Shown: positions 32,726 to 42,198 of the stretch, piece by piece
Numbering within the stretch: position 1 is the stretch's first letter
Layout of the letters: each line of letters starts with the position of its first letter
Assembly (NCBI RefSeq): GCF_019391655.1
Contig: NZ_JAHXPQ010000001.1
Location: forward strand, 186,001-250,000
Direction of reading: 5' to 3'
Length of the DNA: 64,000 nt
DNA from: Mucilaginibacter rivuli
GTDB lineage: Bacteria; Bacteroidota; Bacteroidia; Sphingobacteriales; Sphingobacteriaceae
Program-made: the position numbers and the translations under genes
The notes under the pieces: model-generated
Told to the model about the DNA's origin: nothing
What the model saw: only the letters and a program-made list of their open reading frames with translations
Database searches by the model: none

Positions 32726-34975
32726 TTAATGCGTACCGTTAACCTTAGTTATCTTGTTATCCAGCATAATGTAGTCGGTCAGTATTTGGCCGGCTTCCTT
32801 CTTAATAAAGTCAATATCTTCGTTCTTCGGTTTTTTATCACCTTTCTTTAAAGCCGGGTATCCCATGGCTACACGTATTGTGTTTTCACGGGCCAGATTC
32901 TTTTCAGAATCTGCATCACGCTGTTTTTTCAAGGCTACCTCATTTAGCGATACCGATTTTTCAGTATCCTGTTTTTTGTAGTCGGCCTGTATATCCATCA
33001 GGTATTTGTAGGTAGGGTTGTTTACCTGGCGAGCTTTGTAAAGCTGTGTTAGTTTCGGTAAAACCGTTGTAAAGTTTCCAACTTTGGTATAATTGCTTGC
33101 CGCGATGGTATCCCATGGCATAGCCGATGGTTCGGTATCCTCACCATATTTTTCCATCGGGATAAGCGATGGGAAAGCGATATCCGGTGTTACACCTTTA
33201 TGTTGAGTTGAGCTGCCGTTAACACGGTAAAACTTGGCAATAGTTAAATTAAGCTGACCAAATGTGCTTTGGTTGGTTGGCGCTGCAACGATCTTACCTG
33301 TAGAATCAACCTTGCCTGTGATAGCTTTGCCTGGTGCTGCTTTTAGGCGCGCGCTCATGGCATCCAACACACGTTGTTTCATAACCGGACTGATCACGTT
33401 ATCAAGGTCTATCTCGTTTTGTACGGACCCTTTACCATAGGTTTGTGTACCGATGATAATGCCACGGCCGTAATCCTGTATCGCGCCCGAGAATATCTCT
33501 GATGCCGACGCGCTGAAACGGTCAACCAATACAGCCATAGGGCCTGCGTAAGATACCGATGTGTCATCATCCTCGTCAACCTCGATACGGTTCTGCGAAT
33601 CGCGAACCTGTACTACCGGACCCGATTTGATGAACAAACCTGTCAGGCTGATGGCTTCTGATAATGAACCGCCGCCATTTTCGCGCAGATCGACTACAAT
33701 ACCATCAACATTCATTTGTTTCAGGGTATCCAGTATCAGCTTCACATCGCGGGTGGTGCTTTTGTAGTTCGGGTCGCCGGCACGGTAAGCGTTAAAGTCG
33801 ATATAAAATGCAGGGATATTGATGATGCCGATCTTGGTGATCTTGCCGTTGTTGTTATAAGTTTTGATCTCTTTTTTAACCGACTGATCCTGCAGTATGA
33901 TCTTCTCACGAACGATCTCTACAATTTTAGGCTGATCAGAAGTTGCTTTTCCTTTTGGGATAACCTTCAGTTTTACCAAAGTACCCTTATGGCCACGGAT
34001 CAAGCCAATGGCGTTATCTAAGCGCCATCCTATAATATCCTGGTATTCGCCATCTTTACCTTGTGCAACGCCAACAATATGGTCGCCAACATCAATTTGC
34101 TTGCTTTTGTAAGCCGGGCCGCCGGGCACAATGCTTTGTATGGTCACCATGTCGTTCTCGGTAGTCAGCGTAGCGCCAATACCTTCCAGCGAGCGCGACA
34201 TTTCCATGTTGAATTGGGACGCGTTAAATGGTGTAAAGTAATTGGTATGCGGGTCAACAGCTTCGGTAACAGCTTCCATATATTTCTGGAAAACATCTGC
34301 AGCCGAAAGCTTTTCCGATTGGTTCAACAGGTTTTGGTAACGTTTTCTCAATGTTTCTTTGTCCTTGGCCAGGTCGGGCGTAGCCAGTTTAAGGCTTAAC
34401 AGGTCATATTTAACACGTTTTGCCCACAACTCGTCCGATTCTCCTGTCGATTTTGCATAAGGCAGTTTTTCGCGGTTATAGGCAAAAACCTCATCTTTTG
34501 TAAAGTCGTAATCTTTATCCAACTGTGCTATCGAGAATTTAACACGCTCTACATAACGTTTTTGGAAAACGTTATACATATAAAACACGTTGCTCAGGTC
34601 GCCGCTTTTTAAATCGTCGTCAAGCTTGGTTTTATATTGCTGAAAACCCTCAATATCCGATGCTAAAAAATAATCGTGGTTATCATCAAGGCTTTTTACA
34701 TAACGGTTAAATATCACGGCTGATAATGAATCGTTAAGCTTTACCTTTTTGTAGTTGTTATTGGTGATCATCTGGGCCACTACACGGCTCACCAAACTTT
34801 GCTTTTCATCAGGCTGCAGATCATTAGAGCCATCAACCCTGGCCGATTTTTTAACCGGTGTTATCCCATCTTCCAAATGCAATTCGCTCAGGTCGAAATT
34901 TGACGAGCCTACCGGCGATGCGTTACATGCCAATGCGGCTCCTAAAATTAGTAGTACATATATTCTCTTAAACAT
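32726..34975 (-). CDS. Carboxy-terminal processing protease (Prc/Tsp, S41)
   Basis: A 749-residue tail-specific protease of the periplasm, probably lipid-anchored: MFKRIYVLLILGAALAC has a lipobox ending in Cys. That start (34975) is preferred to an upstream in-frame ATG at 35014, because the signal peptide begins there. It has an N-terminal helical domain, a PDZ domain (GGPAYKSKQIDVGDHIVGV), and the S41 core with catalytic Ser in FSASASEIF and Lys in YGKGSVQ. A C-terminal DUF3340-type region follows. It trims periplasmic proteins and cell-wall enzymes. Confidence 0.93.
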   Translation of the reverse strand: MFKRIYVLLILGAALACNASPVGSSNFDLSELHLEDGITPVKKSARVDGSNDLQPDEKQSLVSRVVAQMITNNNYKKVKLNDSLSAVIFNRYVKSLDDNHDYFLASDIEGFQQYKTKLDDDLKSGDLSNVFYMYNVFQKRYVERVKFSIAQLDKDYDFTKDEVFAYNREKLPYAKSTGESDELWAKRVKYDLLSLKLATPDLAKDKETLRKRYQNLLNQSEKLSAADVFQKYMEAVTEAVDPHTNYFTPFNASQFNMEMSRSLEGIGATLTTENDMVTIQSIVPGGPAYKSKQIDVGDHIVGVAQGKDGEYQDIIGWRLDNAIGLIRGHKGTLVKLKVIPKGKATSDQPKIVEIVREKIILQDQSVKKEIKTYNNNGKITKIGIINIPAFYIDFNAYRAGDPNYKSTTRDVKLILDTLKQMNVDGIVVDLRENGGGSLSEAISLTGLFIKSGPVVQVRDSQNRIEVDEDDDTSVSYAGPMAVLVDRFSASASEIFSGAIQDYGRGIIIGTQTYGKGSVQNEIDLDNVISPVMKQRVLDAMSARLKAAPGKAITGKVDSTGKIVAAPTNQSTFGQLNLTIAKFYRVNGSSTQHKGVTPDIAFPSLIPMEKYGEDTEPSAMPWDTIAASNYTKVGNFTTVLPKLTQLYKARQVNNPTYKYLMDIQADYKKQDTEKSVSLNEVALKKQRDADSEKNLARENTIRVAMGYPALKKGDKKPKNEDIDFIKKEAGQILTDYIMLDNKITKVNGTH

Positions 34976-35139
34976 ATCTTTTACTGCAGTTAAATTAAAT
35001 CCCGAACTAAACATTTATAAACGTAATATTTTGGCTAAAGTATATAAAAAAAGAAACAGCTTGCAGCCATTGCATAATAGAATAACAATATTACAATAAT
35101 GTTTTATTTGTTTGACAATAGGATGAGGCTGAAGTTACA

Positions 35140-35775
35140 TTACTTGCCGTTTTTTTCATCCTCAACAACGGCGGCATACCGGTTTTCGCTTTTGGTATTG
35201 GCAACCTGTTTTATTTTGAGCAGGTTAAGGCGTTTATCAATATCGGCAACATCATTGGCGCGTAAATAGTAGGTGGCAATACTGCGTGCCTGTACCAGGT
35301 CTTCTCGCGCAAGTTCAAACTCGCCAATTTGTGTTTTAACAGCAGCTACCTGGGTAAGCGAGTACAGGATGGTTTCAGTATCGCCAATTTGTTGCGCCAG
35401 GAAATTACATTGCAGCAAATGCCATTTAGCCTCGGAGTAGTGGCCCTGGCTAATATACAGGTCAATAAGGGCGCGGTAGTTTTTAATAGCCTCCGCATCC
35501 TGGTGAAACCGGCGGGTATGGTATAAGGCTTTTAAAGTAGCAGCCTCAGTCGCTTCAAAGCAGTAGAGCGTCATCCCAAAATCTACATTGGGTTTTATGG
35601 CAGGATGGCTTACAGGAGCATCAAAATTAATAGCGGGCATACGTGCCGGCGCTACATCCGGGTTGCGAACAACAACCGGTTCCTTTTTTTTGAGCCATGC
35701 AAACTGTGCGCTGGCAGGCAAACAAAGTATAAATAATAAGGGAATGAGTATCAGTACTCTAAACATTTTCAACAT
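35140..35775 (-). CDS. Exported protein with helical repeats, unknown
   Basis: A 211-residue protein with a signal peptide (residues of about 5-24, ending ASAQ). The middle (about 85-185) is all helical and reads like two or three TPR-type helix pairs (YRALIDLYISQGHYSEAKWH). The C-terminal end is charged. No catalytic motif. It likely works in the periplasm as a scaffold; this is inference. A start at residue 4 is equally possible. Confidence 0.7.
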   Translation of the reverse strand: MLKMFRVLILIPLLFILCLPASAQFAWLKKKEPVVVRNPDVAPARMPAINFDAPVSHPAIKPNVDFGMTLYCFEATEAATLKALYHTRRFHQDAEAIKNYRALIDLYISQGHYSEAKWHLLQCNFLAQQIGDTETILYSLTQVAAVKTQIGEFELAREDLVQARSIATYYLRANDVADIDKRLNLLKIKQVANTKSENRYAAVVEDEKNGK

Positions 35776-35847
35776 TAAGGGTCAATCTTCAAATATACAT
35801 TTTTTAATCAGCAGTTAAAAACGGCTGGATAGAATTTTTATTTCACA

Positions 35848-35878
35848 TTTAGCGATGGGTTTCAAATCCATCGCTAAA
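35848..35878. repeat. Palindromic repeat, family C, copy 2
   Basis: The hairpin TTTAGCGATGGGTTT with AATCCATCGCTAAA, one G-T pair, short loop. It shares its core with 1833-1865. Like that copy it lies between two minus-strand genes. Confidence 0.75.
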
Positions 35879-35890
35879 GGGAGGGCGTTT

Positions 35891-35925
35891 CATTTGCACA
35901 ACTGCACATATTCCATTTGCACATT
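35891..35925. repeat. GCACATTTGCACAT-type short repeat, family F, copy 2
   Basis: The words CATTTGCACA, CTGCACAT and CATTTGCACATT in a row, like 5374-5404. It reaches to the last bases of the glycosylase stop codon. Confidence 0.45.
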
Positions 35926-36553
35926 AAACGCTCTTCCGCTCCTCCAAATAAAAATGCCACAACAACATGGTAGCCACTGTTCTATAAGGTGCCCAAGCCT
36001 CTGCTATCAACAACAAATCTTCACGGCTAACCGATGCAGGCAAGCCTTTTACTTTTTTCAACGCATTTACCGCTGCCAAATCGCCAACCGGGAAAACATC
36101 TGCCCGGTGCAGTACGAACATTAGGTATACATCTACCGTCCAGTTGCCTATGCCTTTAACTGCGCAGAGCTGTTTACGTATGTCATCATCATCCAGTTGC
36201 GGCAACTCATCCAGCTTTAACTTTCCGCTGACAATGTGCTCTGCCAAATGCTTTACATACAGTGTCTTTTGGCGACTAAAATAACAGGCCCTTAACTCCT
36301 CGTCCGTCAACAGTGACACCCGCAAAGGTGTTATTTCCTGTATCCGTTCCTTCAACTTATTCAATGCCGCCAATGCCGATGCCAACGATACCTGCTGCTC
36401 CAGAATAATATGTACCAATGATTCGAAAGTGTTTTCCCTGCTCCACATCGGCGGATAGCCATACTTTTGCAGGATGTTGTTCAGATCATAATCTGTTTTA
36501 CAAACTTCATCACACAAGTGAAGGAAAGTAGATTGATCAAAACTAAGGCTCAT
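35924..36553 (-). CDS. DNA-3-methyladenine glycosylase II-like protein (AlkA/HhH-GPD)
   Basis: A 209-residue glycosylase that removes alkylated bases. It has the helix-hairpin-helix KGIGNWTVDVYL (residues 133-144) and the catalytic Asp158 in FPVGDLA, in the correct spacing. It lacks the N-terminal AlkA domain, so it is of the shorter MagII/AlkA2-like type. It diverges from rarA with 59 bp between starts. Confidence 0.9.
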   Translation of the reverse strand: MSLSFDQSTFLHLCDEVCKTDYDLNNILQKYGYPPMWSRENTFESLVHIILEQQVSLASALAALNKLKERIQEITPLRVSLLTDEELRACYFSRQKTLYVKHLAEHIVSGKLKLDELPQLDDDDIRKQLCAVKGIGNWTVDVYLMFVLHRADVFPVGDLAAVNALKKVKGLPASVSREDLLLIAEAWAPYRTVATMLLWHFYLEERKSV

Positions 36554-36612
36554 TAAATATGTTTTGCTAACAAAATTAGGATTTAGTAATTGAATTTTCG
36601 AATTTTACAATC

Positions 36613-37893
36613 ATGAGTAATCTACCTCCTTTAGCCGAGCGCATGCGCCCCAAAAACCTCGACGAGTATGTTGGGCAAAAACATTTGGTTGGCCCCGGCG
36701 CGGTATTACGCAAAGCCATTGAGGGTGGTGCATTGCCATCCATGATATTCTGGGGGCCGCCGGGTGTGGGTAAAACTACGTTGGCTTATATCATATCACA
36801 ATCGCTTAACAGGCCATTCTTTACGCTTAGCGCTATAAACTCCGGTGTTAAAGATGTACGTGAGGTTATAGAGAAAGCTTCCATCCTGCGTGAACAGGGC
36901 GAGTCTTTACCCGTGCTGTTTATTGATGAGATTCACCGCTTCTCCAAATCACAGCAAGACTCATTGCTGGGTGCTGTTGAACGCGGCATCGTTACCCTCA
37001 TCGGCGCAACAACCGAAAACCCATCTTTCGAAGTCATTTCGGCTTTGCTGTCGCGCTGCCAGGTGTATATTTTGAAATCGTTAAGCGAAGACGATCTGAT
37101 CCACCTGCTCCAAACCGCCCAACAGGTTGACGAGGTGATCAGTAAAAAGAATATCAACATTGAAGAATACGAGGCCCTCATCCGCCTTTCGGGAGGCGAT
37201 GCGCGTAAACTGCTCAATATTTTCGAATTGCTGGTTAATGCCTTTGATGGTAAGAAACTTACCATCACCAATAAATTAGTACTGGAGCATGTACAGCAAA
37301 ACATGGCGCTGTATGATAAGGCGGGCGAGCAGCATTATGATATTATTTCGGCCTTCATCAAATCAATGCGCGGCAGCGACCCGAACGGCGCGGTATACTG
37401 GCTTGCGCGGATGATAGCCGGGGGAGAAGATCCGCTTTTTATTGCCCGGCGTATGCTCATCCTCGCATCCGAAGATATTGGCAATGCTAACCCTAACGCG
37501 CTGCTATTGGCCCAAAGTTGCTTTAACGCGGTGAATGTGATCGGAATGCCCGAATCGCAGCTCATTTTATCCCAAACAGTAATTTACCTAGCTACCTCGG
37601 CAAAAAGCAATTCGGCAACTACGGCTATTGGCGCTGCTATGGCCCTGGTGCGCGAAACCGGCGATCTGCCCGTACCCCTGCACCTGCGCAACGCCCCAAC
37701 TAAACTGATGAAGAACATTGGATATGGTAAAGATTATAAATACGCCCACGGCTACGAAGGCAACTTTGTAGATCTCGACTTTCTGCCCGATGCCATCCGC
37801 GGCACCAAAATTTACGAACCCGGTAACAATCCGCGCGAAGCAGAGTCAAAAGAGAAGTTAAAAAAACTTTGGGGCGACAGGTATAAATATTAG
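36613..37893 (+). CDS. rarA: Replication-associated recombination protein A (AAA+ ATPase)
   Basis: A 426-residue MgsA/RarA protein acting at stalled replication forks. Walker A is GPPGVGKTTLA (near residues 49-59), Walker B is LFIDEIHRFSK, with sensor ATTENPSFEV and arginine finger region LLSRCQVY. The C-terminal tetramerisation domain is intact (RMLILASEDIGNANP, then YKYAHGYEGNFVD). Normal length. A family A repeat element follows it. Confidence 0.96.
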   Translation: MSNLPPLAERMRPKNLDEYVGQKHLVGPGAVLRKAIEGGALPSMIFWGPPGVGKTTLAYIISQSLNRPFFTLSAINSGVKDVREVIEKASILREQGESLPVLFIDEIHRFSKSQQDSLLGAVERGIVTLIGATTENPSFEVISALLSRCQVYILKSLSEDDLIHLLQTAQQVDEVISKKNINIEEYEALIRLSGGDARKLLNIFELLVNAFDGKKLTITNKLVLEHVQQNMALYDKAGEQHYDIISAFIKSMRGSDPNGAVYWLARMIAGGEDPLFIARRMLILASEDIGNANPNALLLAQSCFNAVNVIGMPESQLILSQTVIYLATSAKSNSATTAIGAAMALVRETGDLPVPLHLRNAPTKLMKNIGYGKDYKYAHGYEGNFVDLDFLPDAIRGTKIYEPGNNPREAESKEKLKKLWGDRYKY

Positions 37894-37916
37894 TTATATT
37901 AGCAACTGTAGCCCTC

Positions 37917-38024
37917 TGTCATTTCGACCGCAGGGAGAAATCTTTACAAAGCGATTAAAGCACTCAATGTATTGCTGATGTTATTCGCGAAGTTTTCTCC
38001 TCGTTTCACTCGTTCGAAATGACA
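37917..38024. repeat. TGTCATTTCGA-ended dispersed element, family A, copy 2
   Basis: It begins TGTCATTTCGACCG and ends CGTTCGAAATGACA, so the ends are inverted. Read on the minus strand it matches copy 1 at 13103 through GAGAAAACTTCGCGAA. It lies between rarA and the DUF5687 gene. Confidence 0.75.
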
Positions 38025-38051
38025 ATATTTAATATGTAACTGACAACATAA

Positions 38052-39542
38052 ATGACTATAACTTTTATCCAACACGAACTAAAGTCGTTTTGGCGCTCCA
38101 AGGGTACAGGTAAAACTATAGCTGTACGTATTGTAATGGGGGTTTTAATCCTCATTATGTTGCTTTATGTTTTTGCGCTTGGCTTTTTTTTAGATAAGAT
38201 ATTAGAAGAGGTGGCCCCAACCGAAAACCTGGTTCACATATTTTCCGGTATTATCCTGTATTATTATTTGTTCGATTTGTTGATGCGGTTTCAATTGCAG
38301 GAACTGCCAACTTTAAAAGTACAACCCTACCTGCACCTGCCGATAAAAAAGAATACAATTATCAGATATCTATCTTTCGTTTCCTTACAGTCGTTTTTTA
38401 ACCTGTGGCCGTTCATTCTCTTTTTACCTTTTATATTTAAAGTGGTAAAGCCCGATAGTGGCGGTTTGGTAGCAACGGCATTCATTCTATCTATTATAGG
38501 TTTTATGGTGCTTAATAACTATTTAAGCCTTTACATAAAACGCCGGTCTAATTTAAATGGCTGGATTTCGGTAGGTTTTGCCGCGTTTCTTGTCTCCCTC
38601 TTAGCTGCCGATTACGGCTGGCATATTATCTCATTCAAAAACCTGTCGTTCCTTTTCTTCGGGCATTTGCAAACCATGCCATGGTTGTTTTTACTGCCGG
38701 TGTTGCTTGCCACAGCAATGTACTATATCAACTTTTTGTATCTCAAACAAAACCTTTACCTGGAAGACCTGGGTTCGCAGAAAAAAGAAGCCTATAAAAC
38801 CAGCACCGAAATACCGGTACTTAACTATTTTGGCAAAGTAGGCGATCTGGTTGGCAACGAGATCAAACTCATTTTACGCAACAAACGCTCCCGCTCAGCA
38901 TTGGTTATTTGTGTTATTATGATGTTTTATGGTTTGATGTTTTATATCCCATCTATTAACCCCAAAATGGCAAATTTCCAGGCCGGCAAGGTTTTTTGCG
39001 GCATGTTCATGACGGGGATATTCATCATTAGCTACGGGCAGCACATGTATGGCTGGCAAGGCAGCCATTTTGATGGCATATTGGTAAGCAAGGTTAACTT
39101 TCGCGATTTTTTACGTGCCAAGTTCCTGCTGTTCACCACCATATCAACCGTAGCGTTTTTGCTCACTATACCATATGTGCATTTTGGCTGGCATGCTGTA
39201 TTTATAAACTTTGTAATGTATTTGTGGAACATTGGGGTTAATACACTTGTGGTATTGTTTTTTGCTAACCGCAATTATAAACGTATCGATCTGAGCAAGG
39301 GCGCGGCCTTTAACTGGGAAGGCGTAGGGGCAACGCAGTTGCTCATCGGTTTCCCGCTCATGATAACACCGTTCATTATTTATGCCCCGCTTTCATTTTT
39401 TCATCATGCCGATATGGCTTTGATCATCATCGGTATAACAGGCGTGCTTTTTGTATTTACGCGTAGTTACTGGATCAAAAAACTGGAAGCTGATTTTCAG
39501 GAAAAAAGATACACCATAGCCGAAGGCTTTAGAAATAAATAA
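38052..39542 (+). CDS. DUF5687-type ABC transporter permease-like membrane protein
   Basis: A 496-residue membrane protein with about eleven to twelve hydrophobic helices. The start (TFIQHELKSFWRSKGTGK) and the pairing with an ATPase 3 bp downstream mark it as the membrane half of an ABC-2-like exporter. The cargo is not known. It belongs to the family labelled DUF5687 in Bacteroidota, as far as I recall. Its operon also includes the GNAT gene. Confidence 0.8.
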   Translation: MTITFIQHELKSFWRSKGTGKTIAVRIVMGVLILIMLLYVFALGFFLDKILEEVAPTENLVHIFSGIILYYYLFDLLMRFQLQELPTLKVQPYLHLPIKKNTIIRYLSFVSLQSFFNLWPFILFLPFIFKVVKPDSGGLVATAFILSIIGFMVLNNYLSLYIKRRSNLNGWISVGFAAFLVSLLAADYGWHIISFKNLSFLFFGHLQTMPWLFLLPVLLATAMYYINFLYLKQNLYLEDLGSQKKEAYKTSTEIPVLNYFGKVGDLVGNEIKLILRNKRSRSALVICVIMMFYGLMFYIPSINPKMANFQAGKVFCGMFMTGIFIISYGQHMYGWQGSHFDGILVSKVNFRDFLRAKFLLFTTISTVAFLLTIPYVHFGWHAVFINFVMYLWNIGVNTLVVLFFANRNYKRIDLSKGAAFNWEGVGATQLLIGFPLMITPFIIYAPLSFFHHADMALIIIGITGVLFVFTRSYWIKKLEADFQEKRYTIAEGFRNK

Positions 39543-39545
39543 TTT

Positions 39546-40268
39546 ATGATAGAAGTTAAGAATCTAAAAAAAGTATATGCCGGTGTTATAGTAGTTAATG
39601 TACCGCAAATTGAGATACGCAAAGGCGAAAGCGTAGGGCTGATAGGCAATAATGGCGCAGGTAAAACAACCCTGTTCCGTATGCTGCTCGATCTGATACG
39701 CCCCGAAAGCGGCGAAGCGCTGATAAACGGCGAGAACGTTGCCCGGGGCGAAAAATGGAAAGACACCAGCGCAGCCTACCTTGATGAAGGCTTTTTGATA
39801 GATTACCTTACCCCCGAAGAATATTTTTACTTCATCGGCGGCCTGCATAACCAAAGCCGTGCCCATGTGGATGATTTCCTTGCGGGATACGGTGAGTTTT
39901 TTAACGGTGAGATACTGAAAAAAGGCAAATACATCCGCGATCTGTCGAAAGGCAACCAGTGCAAGGTTGGTGTTGCCGCCTGCTTACTGCAAAGTCCGGA
40001 ATTGTTAATGCTGGATGAACCTTTCGCCAATATTGACCCAAGCACCCAGATACGTTTAAAAAACCTGCTGAAGGACCTGAACAAAACCAAAGGCATGACA
40101 ACCATTGTATCAAGTCACGATTTGAGCCATGTTACCGAGGTATGCGACCGTATTTTGCTGATGGAAAAAGGTAAAATAATTAAAGATATTGTTACCAGCG
40201 CATCAACATTAAAAGAACTGGAAGCCTATTTCTCTGCCGGTATTATTGCAGAAACAGAAGCTGAATAA
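39546..40268 (+). CDS. ABC transporter ATP-binding protein
   Basis: A 240-residue ABC ATPase. Walker A is GNNGAGKTT (residues 34-42). The signature reads LSKGNQCKVG instead of LSGGQ, as often in ABC-2 type export ATPases. Walker B is LLMLDEPFANID, and the switch His is SSHDLSH. It drives the DUF5687 membrane protein encoded just upstream. Confidence 0.93.
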   Translation: MIEVKNLKKVYAGVIVVNVPQIEIRKGESVGLIGNNGAGKTTLFRMLLDLIRPESGEALINGENVARGEKWKDTSAAYLDEGFLIDYLTPEEYFYFIGGLHNQSRAHVDDFLAGYGEFFNGEILKKGKYIRDLSKGNQCKVGVAACLLQSPELLMLDEPFANIDPSTQIRLKNLLKDLNKTKGMTTIVSSHDLSHVTEVCDRILLMEKGKIIKDIVTSASTLKELEAYFSAGIIAETEAE

Positions 40269-40270
40269 CA

Positions 40271-40768
40271 ATGCCCTACCAAATTCGAGAAGCCAATATA
40301 GCTGATGTTGGTGCCATTATCAATATCGCCCAAAAAACCTGGTGGCCCACTTATTCGCCTATATTGGGCGCAGAACAGATCACCTATATGTTATCTGTTC
40401 TGTATTCCACTGAAAAGATAAGCCAACAGATTGCCACCGGCGAGCAAAGCTTTTTATTGCTCATTGAGGATGAAGAACCCGTAGCTTTCGCAGGATACTC
40501 GCCCCGCGACGAAAACCCCGACATCTACAAACTTCACAAACTCTACTGTCTGCCCCAAACCCAGGGCAAAGGCTATGGCAAAATTTTGATAGACGAAGTT
40601 TGCCGTCGTGTTATAAACGCAGATAGTTACGCGCTTGATCTTAACGTGAACCGATATAACAAAGCCAAAGGATTTTACGAAAAGATGGGATTTTATGTGA
40701 TTGGAGAAGAAGATATTCCCATCGGGGATTATTGGATGAACGATTATGTGATGAGGATGGATTTGTAA
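40271..40768 (+). CDS. GNAT-family N-acetyltransferase
   Basis: A 165-residue acetyltransferase. The acetyl-CoA pyrophosphate loop is visible as LPQTQGKGYGKILID (Q-x2-G-x-G/A pattern), followed by the typical VNRYNKAKGFYEKMGF. The acceptor is unknown. It starts 2 bp after the ABC ATPase, so it is probably read in the same transcript. Confidence 0.88.
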   Translation: MPYQIREANIADVGAIINIAQKTWWPTYSPILGAEQITYMLSVLYSTEKISQQIATGEQSFLLLIEDEEPVAFAGYSPRDENPDIYKLHKLYCLPQTQGKGYGKILIDEVCRRVINADSYALDLNVNRYNKAKGFYEKMGFYVIGEEDIPIGDYWMNDYVMRMDL

Positions 40769-40862
40769 GGAAACAAAAAAGCCACCCTTTTACAGATGGC
40801 TTCATTATCAACTTGATCGAAAAACAATCGATCAATCAAAAATCACTCAATCAATCATTGCA

Positions 40863-42194
40863 TTACACCGCGTCCGACAACGACGAGAAAGTAAAGTCCC
40901 TGATCTTCATCGGTGGTATCATATAGCTTTGGTATGATTCTACGCTGATGCTGCGCTCCGGTTTACCGAGGGCTTCCAGGTTGTTCAGCATAATTACCGG
41001 GCTTTCGTTAAAACGGAAGTTCTTCACCGGGAATTTGATCTCGCCATTCTCAATATAGAAAGTACCATCGCGGGTTAGTCCGGTTAACAGCAATACCTGC
41101 GGGTCAACCATGCGGATATACCATAGGCGCGATACTAAAATACCTTTTTCGGTACTTTTGATCATTTCTTCGAGCGAGGTGTTTCCGCCCATCATAATGA
41201 TATTGCCCGGGCCCGGTTGCGGTGCAACACCTTTCTTTTTGGCCCAGTATTTCGAATAGCTTAACGTGGCTACTTTACCTTTATCTATCCAAACTGTTTT
41301 TTCGCGCGGCAAGCCATCACGGCCCCAGGTTGATGATGGCAGATCAGGATCGAACGGATCTGAATAGATGGTTACTTTCTCATCCATCAATTGCTCACCT
41401 AAACGGGTTCCGCCACCCTTTTTACTTAAAAAGCTACGGCCTTCCTCGGCGCTGCGTGCATCAAAACGGAACATGTTTTCCATCATATAGGTAGCCGCAA
41501 CGGGTTCCAGTATCACCGTGTATTTTCCAGGCTCAATGGCGCGTGCGCCTAATGATGCATTGGCTTTCATAGCGGCAACACGTGTTGCCGATTCGGTATC
41601 TAACTTACTCACATCGGTAAAACCACGTGCCGCGTAGCCCGATGCTGTACCGGCATCGTTACGGGTAGTAACCGAGAATATCACATCGGTGCTTTTGTTA
41701 TAGGCAAAAAAACCTTTCGAGTTCATTACCGCGCTAAAAGTGGTACTGTTCTCTAAAAATCCTGCTGCGCTTAGGTTGGCTTTCTTGGTTACGTCCAGGC
41801 TTTTAGCTACCAATTCGGCGCGGCTTTCGGGCGTCATGGCGGCGGTTTTTGGGTTATACGTTGTTGACTCTTTAAAGGTAGCCGGACCGGGCATATCTTC
41901 GCGCTCCGGGTTTTCAGGGGCTAATTGTGCCAACTCTTCTGAACGGCGTACCACGCGCTCTAAAGCCGCATCATCAAATTCATTAATATTAGCGCTGCCG
42001 CTTTTTTTACCATAGGCCGATGTTACCGAAAGGCCGGTAGTACTAATATCGCCCGCCGTAGAAACCGCGTTCAACGCGTAACGGATGTTACCGCCATCGC
42101 TGCCAAACAAGCTTACTTCGCACTCTTCGGCTTTTGAATAACTAAGCACCTTCTTTAATAAAGCCTGTGCTTCTTCTTTACTTAATATAGGCAT
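40863..42194 (-). CDS. TldE/PmbA-family protein
   Basis: A 443-residue partner of TldD. It lacks the HExxxH motif, as is normal for TldE, and has the barrel-like C-terminal domain (GKVATLSYSKYWAKKKGVAP, then SLEEMIKSTEKGILVSRLWY). TldD and TldE form a heterodimeric protease that degrades unfolded peptides and processes some peptide natural products. It lies 4 bp after tldD. Both close the long moxR operon. Confidence 0.9.
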   Translation of the reverse strand: MPILSKEEAQALLKKVLSYSKAEECEVSLFGSDGGNIRYALNAVSTAGDISTTGLSVTSAYGKKSGSANINEFDDAALERVVRRSEELAQLAPENPEREDMPGPATFKESTTYNPKTAAMTPESRAELVAKSLDVTKKANLSAAGFLENSTTFSAVMNSKGFFAYNKSTDVIFSVTTRNDAGTASGYAARGFTDVSKLDTESATRVAAMKANASLGARAIEPGKYTVILEPVAATYMMENMFRFDARSAEEGRSFLSKKGGGTRLGEQLMDEKVTIYSDPFDPDLPSSTWGRDGLPREKTVWIDKGKVATLSYSKYWAKKKGVAPQPGPGNIIMMGGNTSLEEMIKSTEKGILVSRLWYIRMVDPQVLLLTGLTRDGTFYIENGEIKFPVKNFRFNESPVIMLNNLEALGKPERSISVESYQSYMIPPMKIRDFTFSSLSDAV

Positions 42195-42198
42195 ACAA

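Noticed and set aside
40784..40812. Hairpin after the GNAT gene (GCCACC with GATGGC)
   Set aside because: The stem has only about six pairs and no long T run, so I did not call it a terminator.
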